A DNA stretch of 21,674 nt from Archaeoglobaceae archaeon (GCA_025058955.1 JANXDV010000007.1:1-21674), one strand, 5' to 3'; shown: positions 1 through 6,467, numbered from the stretch's first letter. The notes: a model not told the origin generated them from the sequence alone. Numbers and translations: made by a program.

Positions 1-296
1 GCCTTTACCTTGTAAAGTCTGCTCGCTATTATTATTGTTCCAAAGGCAATTGCAAATGGTGGTCCAATTATGCGCTCCCACATGTTTGCCCAACCCGTTG
101 TAAATGCGAGCCCAGCAACTCCAATCAAAGTCATTCCACTGAAAACGCTACCGATCATGAGTAAAGAATAAGTCCAGAAGCCTAATTGACCGCTTGCAGC
201 GACGAAATCCGCTAAGGTTTTTGTCCTTTTTGCTCCATAGTAGCCGATTACCGCTACAGCTATTAGATAGGCAATAAAGACGATCCATGCAAGCAT
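1..296 (-). CDS. Sodium:solute symporter (SSS family), N-terminal part, runs off the window
   Basis: The first 98 codons of a membrane transporter are visible; the gene continues beyond the left edge. The protein starts MLAWIVFIAYLIAVAVIGYY, a hydrophobic first helix followed by a short basic loop (GAKRTKT). Then comes the LADFVAASGQLGFW segment, which resembles the conserved 'xxDFxxAgr' region after TM1 in the SSS (Na+/proline, acetate, pantothenate) family, and a second helix begins after it. The substrate cannot be told from this part. The ATG has a strong ribosome binding site (GGAGGTGA, complement of 301-308) overlapping the stop of the upstream 31-codon ORF, so the two are probably co-translated. 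Family call is good; substrate unknown. Confidence 0.8.
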   Translation of the reverse strand, partial: MLAWIVFIAYLIAVAVIGYYGAKRTKTLADFVAASGQLGFWTYSLLMIGSVFSGMTLIGVAGLAFTTGWANMWERIIGPPFAIAFGTIIIASRLYKVK

Positions 297-300
297 TTAA

Positions 301-396
301 TCACCTCCACCTCAGTGCCCAGAGTAAGAGAAAAGAGATCTGAGCAAGTATTGTTATAGCAAAGCATATAAATGTTTCAACTTCCATTCCAAGCAT
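301..396 (-). CDS. Symporter small accessory protein (31 aa membrane micro-protein)
   Basis: This 31-codon ORF starts MLGMEVETF, has one predicted membrane helix (about residues 8-28, rich in Ile/Leu/Phe/Ala) and ends with a basic RWR tail. Its TGA lies only 4 nt before the ATG of the SSS symporter, and its last codons form that gene's ribosome binding site, so translation should be coupled. From memory, very short proteins starting MLGM/MLGL with one helix directly upstream of SSS symporters are a recognised archaeal/bacterial family of symporter accessory proteins; length, start and position all fit. A second Met at codon 4 is an alternative start. A TATA-like box 23 nt upstream and no SD suggest a leaderless message. 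Confidence 0.65.
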   Translation of the reverse strand: MLGMEVETFICFAITILAQISFLLLWALRWR

Positions 397-418
397 GGCG
401 GTTTGATTCAATTATGCA

Positions 419-426
419 ATATTAAA
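419..426 (-). promoter_or_regulatory. TATA box for the small accessory protein/symporter operon
   Basis: On the minus strand this reads TTTAATAT, 23-30 nt upstream of the ATG at 396, which is the archaeal TATA-to-start distance expected for a leaderless transcript. No SD is present before that ATG. Called by position and AT-richness only. Confidence 0.4.
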
Positions 427-488
427 CTTTTGGTTTTAGCTCTCGATCCTTACAAAACTATTAAGTAAACCTTAAGCTAAATACATTC

Positions 489-917
489 ATGATCGAAGTT
501 GAAAAGCTTACCATGAATAAGATTGAGGAGATTCTAAAATCAAATTCATTGGGTGTTATGAGCTTTTTAGATGGAGATAAACCATACGGCGTTCCTATGA
601 TGCACATTTTCTTAGATGGAAAGCTCTATTTTGCCTTCCCAAAGGAGGGGAGAAAACAGAGGTGCCTGGAGAATAACAAAAATGTTTGCTACGTCCTCTT
701 ATTTCAGGATTGCTCGCTGATAATAGAGGGTTCTTTGGAAAAAGTGAGAGAAAAGGAAGAGATCAGAAAAGTTCTACCGATTTTTTGTAAAATGGAAGGG
801 ATTCCCGAAAAGATCTGCGAAGAATTCATAAAAATATCCACCCATCACCCAAAAATTGGGCTATATTTGCTTACTCCAAGAGCTATGAGTGGTTGGAAGC
901 TAAAAAGACGAAATTGA
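489..917 (+). CDS. Pyridoxamine 5'-phosphate oxidase-fold (PPOX/NimA-like) flavin-binding protein
   Basis: This 142-residue protein has the size and pattern of the single-domain PPOX split-barrel family. The N-terminal helix is MNKIEEILKSNSLGVMSF, then DGDKPYGVPM (the strand that lines the flavin in NimA-like proteins), LYFAFPKEGRKQRCLENNKNVCYVL (the usual 'Y.hs...GrK...l..np.v.f' pattern) and a C-terminal strand ending SGWKLKRRN. Relatives bind FMN, F420 or haem and act as small oxidoreductases or nitroimidazole reductases; the substrate is not predictable. The ATG has no SD and sits just after an AT-rich stretch, so it is probably leaderless. The gene is monocistronic, converging on the lipoprotein gene downstream with a 25-nt gap. 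MTMNK-type internal starts (residue 9) are possible. Confidence 0.75.
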   Translation: MIEVEKLTMNKIEEILKSNSLGVMSFLDGDKPYGVPMMHIFLDGKLYFAFPKEGRKQRCLENNKNVCYVLLFQDCSLIIEGSLEKVREKEEIRKVLPIFCKMEGIPEKICEEFIKISTHHPKIGLYLLTPRAMSGWKLKRRN

Positions 918-942
918 ATAAAATTTAAAAAATAAAATAATT
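918..942 (-). terminator. AT-rich terminator region between convergent genes
   Basis: The 25-nt gap between the convergent stop codons is made almost only of A and T. Read on the minus strand it has T runs of 4-6 (TTATTTTATTTTTT), the type of U-tract that ends archaeal transcripts. It could serve the lipoprotein gene on the minus strand; no hairpin is evident. Confidence 0.35.
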
Positions 943-2439
943 TTAGCTTCCACAGATCTTTCTAAGCTCCGCCGGTGGCTTGTAAGCTTCTGGCTTCATC
1001 ATGCTGACTACTTCATCAGAATATCCCGCTCCCTTTATCCTCTCTGGAGAGCTGATGAAGACCGCCTGACCGTTGCATTGGAATTGCGCAGGGAGAGGCA
1101 TTGGAATACCTGTGTATGAGTGCAATCTCGGATCCTTATAACCGAAATAGGCAAACTTTGCAGGCACTAAAGTGTGGTTCTTGAATTCAAGTTCCTCCAT
1201 GGCTTTTATAACCGCATCTATATTCTTCGGATCTCCAACTTTCTCCATCGATTCTTTGATGCGATACATTTCCGAATAGAAGTTATGAGAAGATATATCG
1301 ACTGATAAGCCTAAGGATCTTGCCTTCTCGATGAATGGTCGTGTCAAGGGGCTTATTGGTGGAATATTCTGCGCATCATACGCTCCACTTGTTATAACTC
1401 CCAATGCTGCTCCGCCAGTCAAGTTCCAGAAAACGCTCCAGTGATTTGGACCACCCCAAAGAACGAGTGGGATGTCTCTTGCACTTGAAGATGCCCATTG
1501 CTTTGTAAGAGTTACTGTGTCAGTATACCAGCTCGAGCGGACAAATATATACTGTGCCCCTCTCGATTTAGCCATTTCAAGCAATGGCAGAAAGTTCTTC
1601 TCACCAACAGCTATATTGGAGACGTAAACAACCTCAAGCCCTACATCATCCCTTATCCAGTCTTTCATCGCCTTAGTTTCGGTTGTGCCAAAAGATGTTG
1701 TATATTTGCAACCTTCTCTGGAACAAAGCGTCCATGCAGCGTCCTCAATGAACAAAGCCACTTTCTTGACACCCATGTATTGTTTTGCATCTTCAAAGAA
1801 TGGTTTAGTCCAGCCATAGTGGTGATCTGGTCCAACGGGCAAAGCGTTGAACACGAATTTATACTTATCGTAATTCGTCAACGGGAATAAAGTCTGTTCC
1901 ATTGCAGCTGTGGATGTTATAAAGATGTGGGGCTTTGTGTTGTATAGCTTTGCTCCCTCTTCGATCACAGCCAAAGTCTCTTCGGTAACGCCCTCAAAGA
2001 AGATCACATCGCAACCAATTTCCAGAACAGCTTTTCTGTAAGCGGTAACTGCGATATCTACTTTTCTTTGAGTATCTTCATGGTAAAATTCAACCTTTCT
2101 ACCCTTAATACCACCAGCAGAATTTATCTCATTTACAGCCATCTTGATCACTTCAACATTTCCCTTAAAAACTGGCACTCTTGGATCGAAGAGGGCACAT
2201 ACCTTTACTGGCTCTCCAGAGACTTGTGTAGTCTTTGGCGTTGTAACGGGGGTTGGAGTTGGTGTTGCTGGTGGGGGAGTGGTAACAACGGGCGTAGTCA
2301 CTACGGGTGTTTTAACAGCAGGTGTTGTTGCGACTGGTGTAGTAGGTGTTGGCGTAGGCGTTGGAGCCTGCTCAGCACATCCAAGGAAAGCTATAACCAA
2401 TAGCAACCCTAATCCCAACAAAAACTTTTTCGAATCCAT
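943..2439 (-). CDS. ABC transporter substrate-binding lipoprotein, branched-chain amino acid (LivK-like) type, copy A
   Basis: This is an extracellular solute-binding protein of the Leu/Ile/Val-type periplasmic-binding family. With the start chosen here (498 aa) it has a short basic N-terminus (MDSKK), a hydrophobic core and a lipobox AFLGC with Cys21 as the lipidated residue. A Thr/Pro linker of about 50 residues lifts the binding domain off the membrane. The type I fold then starts at VKVCALFDPRVP and includes INSAGGIKGRKVEFYHEDTQ, the family's 'iNaaGGi.Gr.v.l...D' motif. Sequons NLT and NHT are present. In-frame ATGs exist at 2451 (MNKI) and 2508, but a TATA box centred 26 nt upstream of 2439 favours a leaderless start there. 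It is a tandem paralogue of the next gene, with an identical C-terminal KPPAELRKICGS. No intact permease or ATPase lies nearby. Confidence 0.85.
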   Translation of the reverse strand: MDSKKFLLGLGLLLVIAFLGCAEQAPTPTPTPTTPVATTPAVKTPVVTTPVVTTPPPATPTPTPVTTPKTTQVSGEPVKVCALFDPRVPVFKGNVEVIKMAVNEINSAGGIKGRKVEFYHEDTQRKVDIAVTAYRKAVLEIGCDVIFFEGVTEETLAVIEEGAKLYNTKPHIFITSTAAMEQTLFPLTNYDKYKFVFNALPVGPDHHYGWTKPFFEDAKQYMGVKKVALFIEDAAWTLCSREGCKYTTSFGTTETKAMKDWIRDDVGLEVVYVSNIAVGEKNFLPLLEMAKSRGAQYIFVRSSWYTDTVTLTKQWASSSARDIPLVLWGGPNHWSVFWNLTGGAALGVITSGAYDAQNIPPISPLTRPFIEKARSLGLSVDISSHNFYSEMYRIKESMEKVGDPKNIDAVIKAMEELEFKNHTLVPAKFAYFGYKDPRLHSYTGIPMPLPAQFQCNGQAVFISSPERIKGAGYSDEVVSMMKPEAYKPPAELRKICGS

Positions 2440-2460
2440 AATTTTGTTCATTATTTTGTT

Positions 2461-2469
2461 GTATTTAAG
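2461..2469 (-). promoter_or_regulatory. TATA box of lipoprotein copy A
   Basis: The minus strand reads CTTAAATAC, centred 26 nt upstream of the ATG at 2439. The same box, within an identical block of about 33 nt, lies at the same distance from the start of copy B. The shared spacing supports both the promoter and the downstream start codon. Confidence 0.55.
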
Positions 2470-2585
2470 ATTTTTGATTTTGATACTCTCTATGAGCTTT
2501 GCAAGCAATTATGAGCCCTCAGACTCTTGAAAAAACAAAAAATCGGCAGAGTTAAACTTATAAAGTAAAAAAGCATTTAGCGTTA

Positions 2586-2620
2586 AAAATAATTTAAAAA
2601 TTTTAAGTATTTAAAAAATT
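2586..2620 (-). terminator. T-rich stretch after lipoprotein copy B
   Basis: Immediately after the stop of copy B the minus strand runs through T-rich tracts (AAAATTTTTTAAATAC then AAAATTTTTAAATT). A U-rich terminator is likely here, which would make copy A transcribe from its own promoter at 2461-2469. No stable hairpin was seen. The rest of the copy B/copy A gap holds only that promoter. Confidence 0.3.
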
Positions 2621-4114
2621 TTAGCTTCCACAGATCTTTCTAAGCTCCGCCGGTGGCTTGTAAGCCTTTGGATTCATCATTTTGACGATTTCTTCAGGCC
2701 ACTCGTGTTCTTGCATAACTTCTGGTCTCATTATGTAAACCGGAATTCCATTGCACTGGACTTGTGCATTAAGCGTTGGTCCTCCGACATAGGAGTGGAA
2801 GTTAGCATTCTTGAAGCCAAGGTAGTTCCACTTCACTGGAATGGACGAGTGATTGACAAACTGGAGTTCCTCTATTGCTTTGATCACCGCATCAATGTCG
2901 TCTGGATTACCAACTTTCTCCATAGCCTCCTTAATTCTGAAGGTCTCTGAGTAGTAGTAATGCGCTGAAGTGTCGAGCGATATTCCTCTCGCATGCAGAG
3001 ATTTGATCACAGGAATCGTTGTTGGGCTAATTGGTGCAATTCCTTCGTAGTCATAATTCATTGCAATCGTTCCAAGATTTGCTCCGCCTGTCAAGTTCCA
3101 CTGAGCCATCCATTGCGCTGTTCCACCGAAGAATGCAATTGGGATATTTCTTGCACTTGAAGATGCCCACTGCTTCGTTGCGGTCACAGTGTCTGTATAC
3201 CAGCTTGAGAGAACGAAGATGAAGTCCGCTTTGTTTGCTGCGATCTGTTCAAACATTGGCAGGAAGTTCTTCTCCATCACCGCTGCGTGTGCAACATATA
3301 CAACTTGCAATCCAAACTCATCCTGCACCCACTGTCTCATTGGCTTTGCTGAGATTGGTCCTAACTTTGTCTCAAAGTAGCATCCTTCTCTTGCACACTT
3401 CGTCCATGCAGCATCTTCAAGGATCAGAGCTACCCTCTTAGCCCCTATAACGTTCTTTGCAATGTCAAAGAACCACTTTGCAACGTTGTAGTTAAGATCT
3501 GGGTCTGGAGGTAGACATCTGAAGTAGAACTTATATTTATCATATTCGTTTATAACTTTCTGTGTGGTCTCCATTCCTGCCTGTGAAGAGAACATTATGT
3601 GTGGACGAGACGGATAGATCTTTGCTCCCTCTTCGATTAGCGCCATCACTTCTTCTGTAACACCTTCTACGAAGACTATTTTGCACTTCTTCTCAATCAC
3701 AGCGCTTCTGTAAGCGGTGATCGCAAGATCGACCTTTCTTTGAGTATCTTCATGATAAACGACTACTTTCCTACCCATTATACCTCCTTCTGCATTTATC
3801 TTATCAGCTGCAGCGCGAATAGCTTCTACCGCCGCTTTAAATGCAGGAACACGAGGATCAAAGAGGGCACAAATTGCAATTGGTTCAGCAGAAACAGGTG
3901 GTGTAGTCTTTGGCGTTGGAACTGGAGTTGGAGTTGGTGTTGCTGGCGGGGGAGTGGTAACTGGGGGAGTTGTAACTGGTGGTGTAGTTACAACAGGCGT
4001 AGTTGCGACTGGCGTGGTAGGTGTTGGCGTAGGCGTTGGAGCCTGCTCAGCACATCCAAGGAAAGCTATAACCAATAGCAACCCTAATCCCAACACAACC
4101 TTTTTCGAATCCAT
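2621..4114 (-). CDS. ABC transporter substrate-binding lipoprotein, branched-chain amino acid (LivK-like) type, copy B
   Basis: This is a paralogue of copy A with the same layout (497 aa from the chosen start): MDSKK, hydrophobic helix, lipobox AFLGC (Cys21), a Thr/Pro-rich linker, then a type I binding fold from IAICALFDPRVPAFK with INAEGGIMGRKVVVYHEDTQ. Shared landmarks are VIEK..C.I.FVEGVTEE, EDAAWT.C.REGC, SSWYTDTVT.TKQWASSSAR, WNLTGGA and the identical C-terminus. The binding pocket sequence differs from copy A in several stretches, so ligand preference may differ. The alternative start is 4126 (MNNIMDSKK); the TATA box is centred 26 nt from 4114 and only 14 nt from 4126. Upstream lie the pseudogene remains of livF/livG, so this lipoprotein was probably once the last part of a liv operon. 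Confidence 0.85.
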   Translation of the reverse strand: MDSKKVVLGLGLLLVIAFLGCAEQAPTPTPTPTTPVATTPVVTTPPVTTPPVTTPPPATPTPTPVPTPKTTPPVSAEPIAICALFDPRVPAFKAAVEAIRAAADKINAEGGIMGRKVVVYHEDTQRKVDLAITAYRSAVIEKKCKIVFVEGVTEEVMALIEEGAKIYPSRPHIMFSSQAGMETTQKVINEYDKYKFYFRCLPPDPDLNYNVAKWFFDIAKNVIGAKRVALILEDAAWTKCAREGCYFETKLGPISAKPMRQWVQDEFGLQVVYVAHAAVMEKNFLPMFEQIAANKADFIFVLSSWYTDTVTATKQWASSSARNIPIAFFGGTAQWMAQWNLTGGANLGTIAMNYDYEGIAPISPTTIPVIKSLHARGISLDTSAHYYYSETFRIKEAMEKVGNPDDIDAVIKAIEELQFVNHSSIPVKWNYLGFKNANFHSYVGGPTLNAQVQCNGIPVYIMRPEVMQEHEWPEEIVKMMNPKAYKPPAELRKICGS

Positions 4115-4135
4115 GATGTTGTTCATTATTTTGTT

Positions 4136-4144
4136 GTATTTAAG
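4136..4144 (-). promoter_or_regulatory. TATA box of lipoprotein copy B
   Basis: The minus strand reads CTTAAATAC, centred 26 nt upstream of the ATG at 4114, in a block that is base-for-base identical to the promoter of copy A. The gene therefore does not depend on read-through from the decayed liv ATPases. Confidence 0.55.
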
Positions 4145-4236
4145 ATTTTTGGTTCTACATCTTTGATCCGCTATTTTTTATGTGTATGGTGAACAATTTG
4201 CTTTTTTGGCATTTATGCTGATCTCATTTAGCTAAG

Positions 4237-4267
4237 TTAAGCTAAAGGTTAATATTTAATCTAAAGG
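4237..4267. repeat. Short imperfect direct repeat TTAA(G/T)CTAAAGG
   Basis: Two 12-mers, TTAAGCTAAAGG at 4237-4248 and TTAATCTAAAGG at 4256-4267, differ at one base and are 19 nt apart. They lie in the 4127-4358 stretch between livF remains and lipoprotein copy B, which otherwise holds only the copy B promoter. They could be a regulator site or chance in AT-rich DNA. Confidence 0.3.
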
Positions 4268-4358
4268 TCGAAATAACTCGTTAGCAGTATTTTGACACAT
4301 CATTGTCTTCTCATCCAATGATATTAGCTATGATCTCCCTTTATTGTTGATCAAAGAG

Positions 4359-4845
4359 TTACGTCTCCTCTACTATCTTCCCTCTCTTTATTTTATAAAT
4401 CCGATCTGCGATTTTTTAACATAAGAAACCATAGACTCCATTAACACAGAAACCCCTTCATTTTTAAGTTCTGCAATACCTGAAGCGAGTCTTGATCTAA
4501 CCACTGGTGCTAAACCTTCCAACGGCTCATAGAGAAGTATTCTTGCAGGAAATAGAATGTTGTCAATAATTGTGAAATCTGGATATAGCTTTCTATCTTC
4601 AGGAGCATAAGCTAAACCGAGTCTAAAACGCTCGTGCGCTTTCATCGAGGTTATATCTTTACCCCTAAAAAAATTTTCCCCGAGATTATAGGCATTAAAC
4701 CCATTATGCTTTTAATAGTTGTCGTCTTCCCTGCCCCATTAGCTCCGACTATACATACAATTTCTCCCTCTTTTACTTCCAGTGAAAGATCCCTCAAAAC
4801 TGGAACTTTTGCTATATTCACATTTATTTTTTCAACCTTAAGCAT
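4359..4845 (-). pseudogene. livF: Branched-chain amino acid ABC transporter ATPase LivF, decayed
   Basis: Homology to LivF runs through three frames. The N-terminus (4845-4651) has VEKINVNIAKVPVLRDLSLEV and an intact Walker A (GANGAGKTT). The frame is lost at a 7-T run near 4667-4673, where one more T would restore RGKDITSMKAHERFRLGLAY. The middle part (APEDRKLYP) runs into ILLYEPLEGLAPV, which skips about 65 residues that should carry the LSGGQ signature, and the Walker B DEP has become YEP. A third lesion in a 6-A run (about 4411-4416) shifts out of the C-terminal ADRIYKIKRGKIVEET, ending at 4359. Without signature and Walker B it cannot work as an ATPase. The SD (GAGGTGG) over the livG stop is still there, showing the old operon arrangement. 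Confidence 0.85.
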
Positions 4846-4857
4846 CTTCTTCCCACC

Positions 4858-5158
4858 TCAATCTCCTATTAAAACCCTTCTCACGTTTTCATCTTCCAAA
4901 ACTTCTCTTCCCCCCTCTTTTAACACTCTCCCTTCATGCATAACTATTATCCTGTCCGAATATTCCGCTACTATGTCTAAATCATGTTCCACTATTATAG
5001 CAGCGATCTTTCTCTCTCTTAAAACCTCATATATCTTCTCCATAACATCGTATCTCTCCTCCAAGCTTATACCCGCAGTAGGTTTCATCCATCAAAACGA
5101 GTTTTGGTTTTAAGGCAAGAGCTATCGCGATATCAAGAATGAAATGCCCAAATAACGA
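4858..5158 (-). pseudogene. livG: Branched-chain amino acid ABC transporter ATPase LivG, truncated and frameshifted
   Basis: Only the C-terminal ~100 residues of a ~250-residue LivG remain. Homology begins near SLFGHFILDIAIALALKPK, a worn form of the 'LsYG.qK.LdIAiALA' signature region. It continues to LVLMDE and shifts frame at an extra A, where GATGAAACC should read GAT GA(A/G) CCT. The new frame gives PTAGISLEERYDVMEKIYEV, the H-loop EHDLD and DRIIVMHEGRVLKEG, with a TGA at 4858-4860. Walker A and everything before it are missing. The preserved part stops within a few bases of the tRNA-Arg 3' end (5160), so the break point coincides with the tRNA. An internal ATG at 5088 leaves a 76-codon open fragment, which is unlikely to be functional. 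Confidence 0.85.
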
Positions 5159-5159
5159 A

Positions 5160-5234
5160 CGGGCCCGGCGGGATTTGAACCCGCGACCTGCAGCTTAGGA
5201 GGCTGCCGCCATATCCGTGCTAGGCTACGAGCCC
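5160..5234 (-). tRNA. tRNA-Arg (anticodon CCU)
   Basis: A complete cloverleaf reads on the minus strand. The acceptor stem GGGCUCG pairs with CGGGCCC (one U-G), the anticodon stem is GCAGC/GCUGC with loop CUCCUAA giving CCU (reads AGG), and the T arm is GCGGG-UUCAAAU-CCCGC. The discriminator base is G. No CCA is encoded and no intron is present. It lies 11 nt after the ccmC stop codon on the same strand, so it may be processed from a ccmC transcript or use a promoter inside ccmC. The truncated livG starts directly at its 3' end. Confidence 0.95.
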
Positions 5235-5245
5235 TTCTTGATCAA

Positions 5246-5872
5246 TCACTCCTTAGCCTTATGAGTTTTTTGGTTATCTCTCCCACTTTCCAGAGAAACG
5301 TATGCTGAGTAAAGTAAAGTAAAAGCGAAGATCATGATCCAGAGGTTTAAAAGCCATTCTAAAGAGAACTCCGCTTCGAATGGTCTTGGATGGAGTGGAG
5401 AGAAAAAGCCCGCAATGTAGCTGAAAGGAACCGTGATAAATGCGATGATGAGATAGATCGATGAAGTGCGAGCTTTATCGCTTTCAACGATGTTTCTTAG
5501 AGAGAAATAGATCGCATAAATGAAAAGTAAAAGAAGGACTATGACTTCTCTGATCTCAAACCAGGTAAAATAAGCTCCCCAAGTAACTTTTGCCCATATT
5601 GAACCGCTCAAAAATGCTGCAATAGCCATTGAAAAGCCATATTTTGCAGAGATGTAGGCTAATCGATCCTTATTCGGATCTGAAGTCCTTAGATATAGGA
5701 TTGCTGAAACAAATGAAACCGCAAAGGCTATATAAGCGGTTATTGCGGAAGGGACATGGAAGAAAACAATTCTATAGCTTTCTATTTTAGCTGGCAATGT
5801 ATAGGCATTGTAAGTTCCATATAAGAGCAAGATGGAACCAACTAAGAGAATCATTTTTGTAAGCTTGCCCAT
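5246..5872 (-). CDS. ccmC: Cytochrome c assembly protein, CcmC/CcsA (haem-handling) family
   Basis: This 208-residue polytopic membrane protein has about six helices. Early on it carries YRIVFFHVPSAI, the family's 'YRI.yvHVP' element with a haem-ligand His. In the middle is W(A)KVTWGAYFTWFEIRE, which matches the tryptophan-rich WWD-type signature 'WG.yW.WD.R', with Asp changed to Glu. A later stretch VPFSYIAGFFSPLHPRP matches 'vpivy.s..ww.tLHp' with the second His. CcmC presents haem to CcmE in cytochrome c maturation; the WGAYFTW...R pattern favours CcmC over CcsA. No other ccm genes are in the window. It is divergent from the SpoIIM-family gene over a 58-bp gap with a shared palindromic AT box. 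The ATG has no SD. Confidence 0.75.
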   Translation of the reverse strand: MGKLTKMILLVGSILLLYGTYNAYTLPAKIESYRIVFFHVPSAITAYIAFAVSFVSAILYLRTSDPNKDRLAYISAKYGFSMAIAAFLSGSIWAKVTWGAYFTWFEIREVIVLLLLFIYAIYFSLRNIVESDKARTSSIYLIIAFITVPFSYIAGFFSPLHPRPFEAEFSLEWLLNLWIMIFAFTLLYSAYVSLESGRDNQKTHKAKE

Positions 5873-5891
5873 GTAGAAAGTTGCTGAGAGA

Positions 5892-5907
5892 TTAAAAAAT
5901 TTTTTAA
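5892..5907. promoter_or_regulatory. Perfectly palindromic AT box between divergent ccmC and SpoIIM-family genes
   Basis: TTAAAAAATTTTTTAA is its own reverse complement. Its centre lies about 27 nt upstream of the ccmC ATG (5872) and about 31 nt upstream of the ATG at 5931. It can act as a TATA box in both directions, giving leaderless or nearly leaderless messages each way. Inferred from spacing. Confidence 0.45.
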
Positions 5908-5930
5908 CACTAAGTGCGTTAGAAAACTTA

Positions 5931-6467
5931 ATGGAAGTTAAGTGGATCTTTGCAATGCTTTCGACCTTCTTTTTAATCTCTACTTATTTTGGATACTTCA
6001 TCGCAGATCTATTTCCAGAGCTCGCTAAAAAGCAGATCGAGTCTATCCAAGAATTTTTAAAGGATTTTGCGTCAAATAAGACTTCACCTTTTTCGATCTT
6101 TCTTCTAATACTTTTAAATAATGCATTGAAATCCTTCATTGCGATGCTCCTTGGCATCTTTTTTGGGATTGTTCCTCTTTTATTTCTTTTTATTAACGGA
6201 GCTGTGATTGGGATCCTTGCCAAGACCATCGGTGAAAAAATTGGACTACCTGTTTTTCTCCTACTAATTCTTCCCCACGGAATTATTGAAATTCCAGCTG
6301 TTATATTGGCATGTAGCTATGGCTTTTGGCTTGGAATCGAGTTTTTAAAGAACAGAAAAGGGATCCTTGTAAAAATCAAATATACTGTGAATAGATTTCT
6401 AAAAATAGTTTTACCGATGCTGACCATCGCAGCCCTCATAGAGACCGCTTTGATCATTCTAACTTGA
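5931..6467 (+). CDS. Stage II sporulation protein M family (SpoIIM/DUF95) membrane protein
   Basis: This 178-residue integral membrane protein has an N-terminal helix, a soluble loop (FPELAKKQIESIQEFLKDFA), then a block of helices. The block carries features of the SpoIIM/DUF95 family: ILLNNALKSFIAMLLGIFFG, PLLFLFINGAVIG, LLILPHGIIEIPAVILA and a C-terminal helix. Archaeal members are common, but their role is unknown; there is no sporulation here. The Asn-Asn in helix 2, the Asn-Gly in helix 3 and the PHGIIEIP motif are the conserved polar positions. It is divergent from ccmC and its last 14 nt overlap the end of hjc on the other strand. No SD precedes the ATG. Confidence 0.8.
   Translation: MEVKWIFAMLSTFFLISTYFGYFIADLFPELAKKQIESIQEFLKDFASNKTSPFSIFLLILLNNALKSFIAMLLGIFFGIVPLLFLFINGAVIGILAKTIGEKIGLPVFLLLILPHGIIEIPAVILACSYGFWLGIEFLKNRKGILVKIKYTVNRFLKIVLPMLTIAALIETALIILT

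Noticed and set aside
2144..2530. Plus-strand ORF with Val/Gly/Thr repeats (128 codons), and a similar one at 3954-4166
   Set aside because: Both are antisense copies of the Thr/Pro linker coding region of the lipoproteins; the repeats mirror the Pro/Thr codons.
4651..4680. Programmed frameshift in livF at the 7-T run
   Set aside because: The downstream part also lacks the signature motif and Walker B Asp and has another frameshift, so restored reading would not make an active ATPase.
4634..5113. Open frame of 159 codons on the plus strand
   Set aside because: It lies antisense to the livF/livG remains and its translation has no family features. It stays open because of the composition of the decayed genes opposite.
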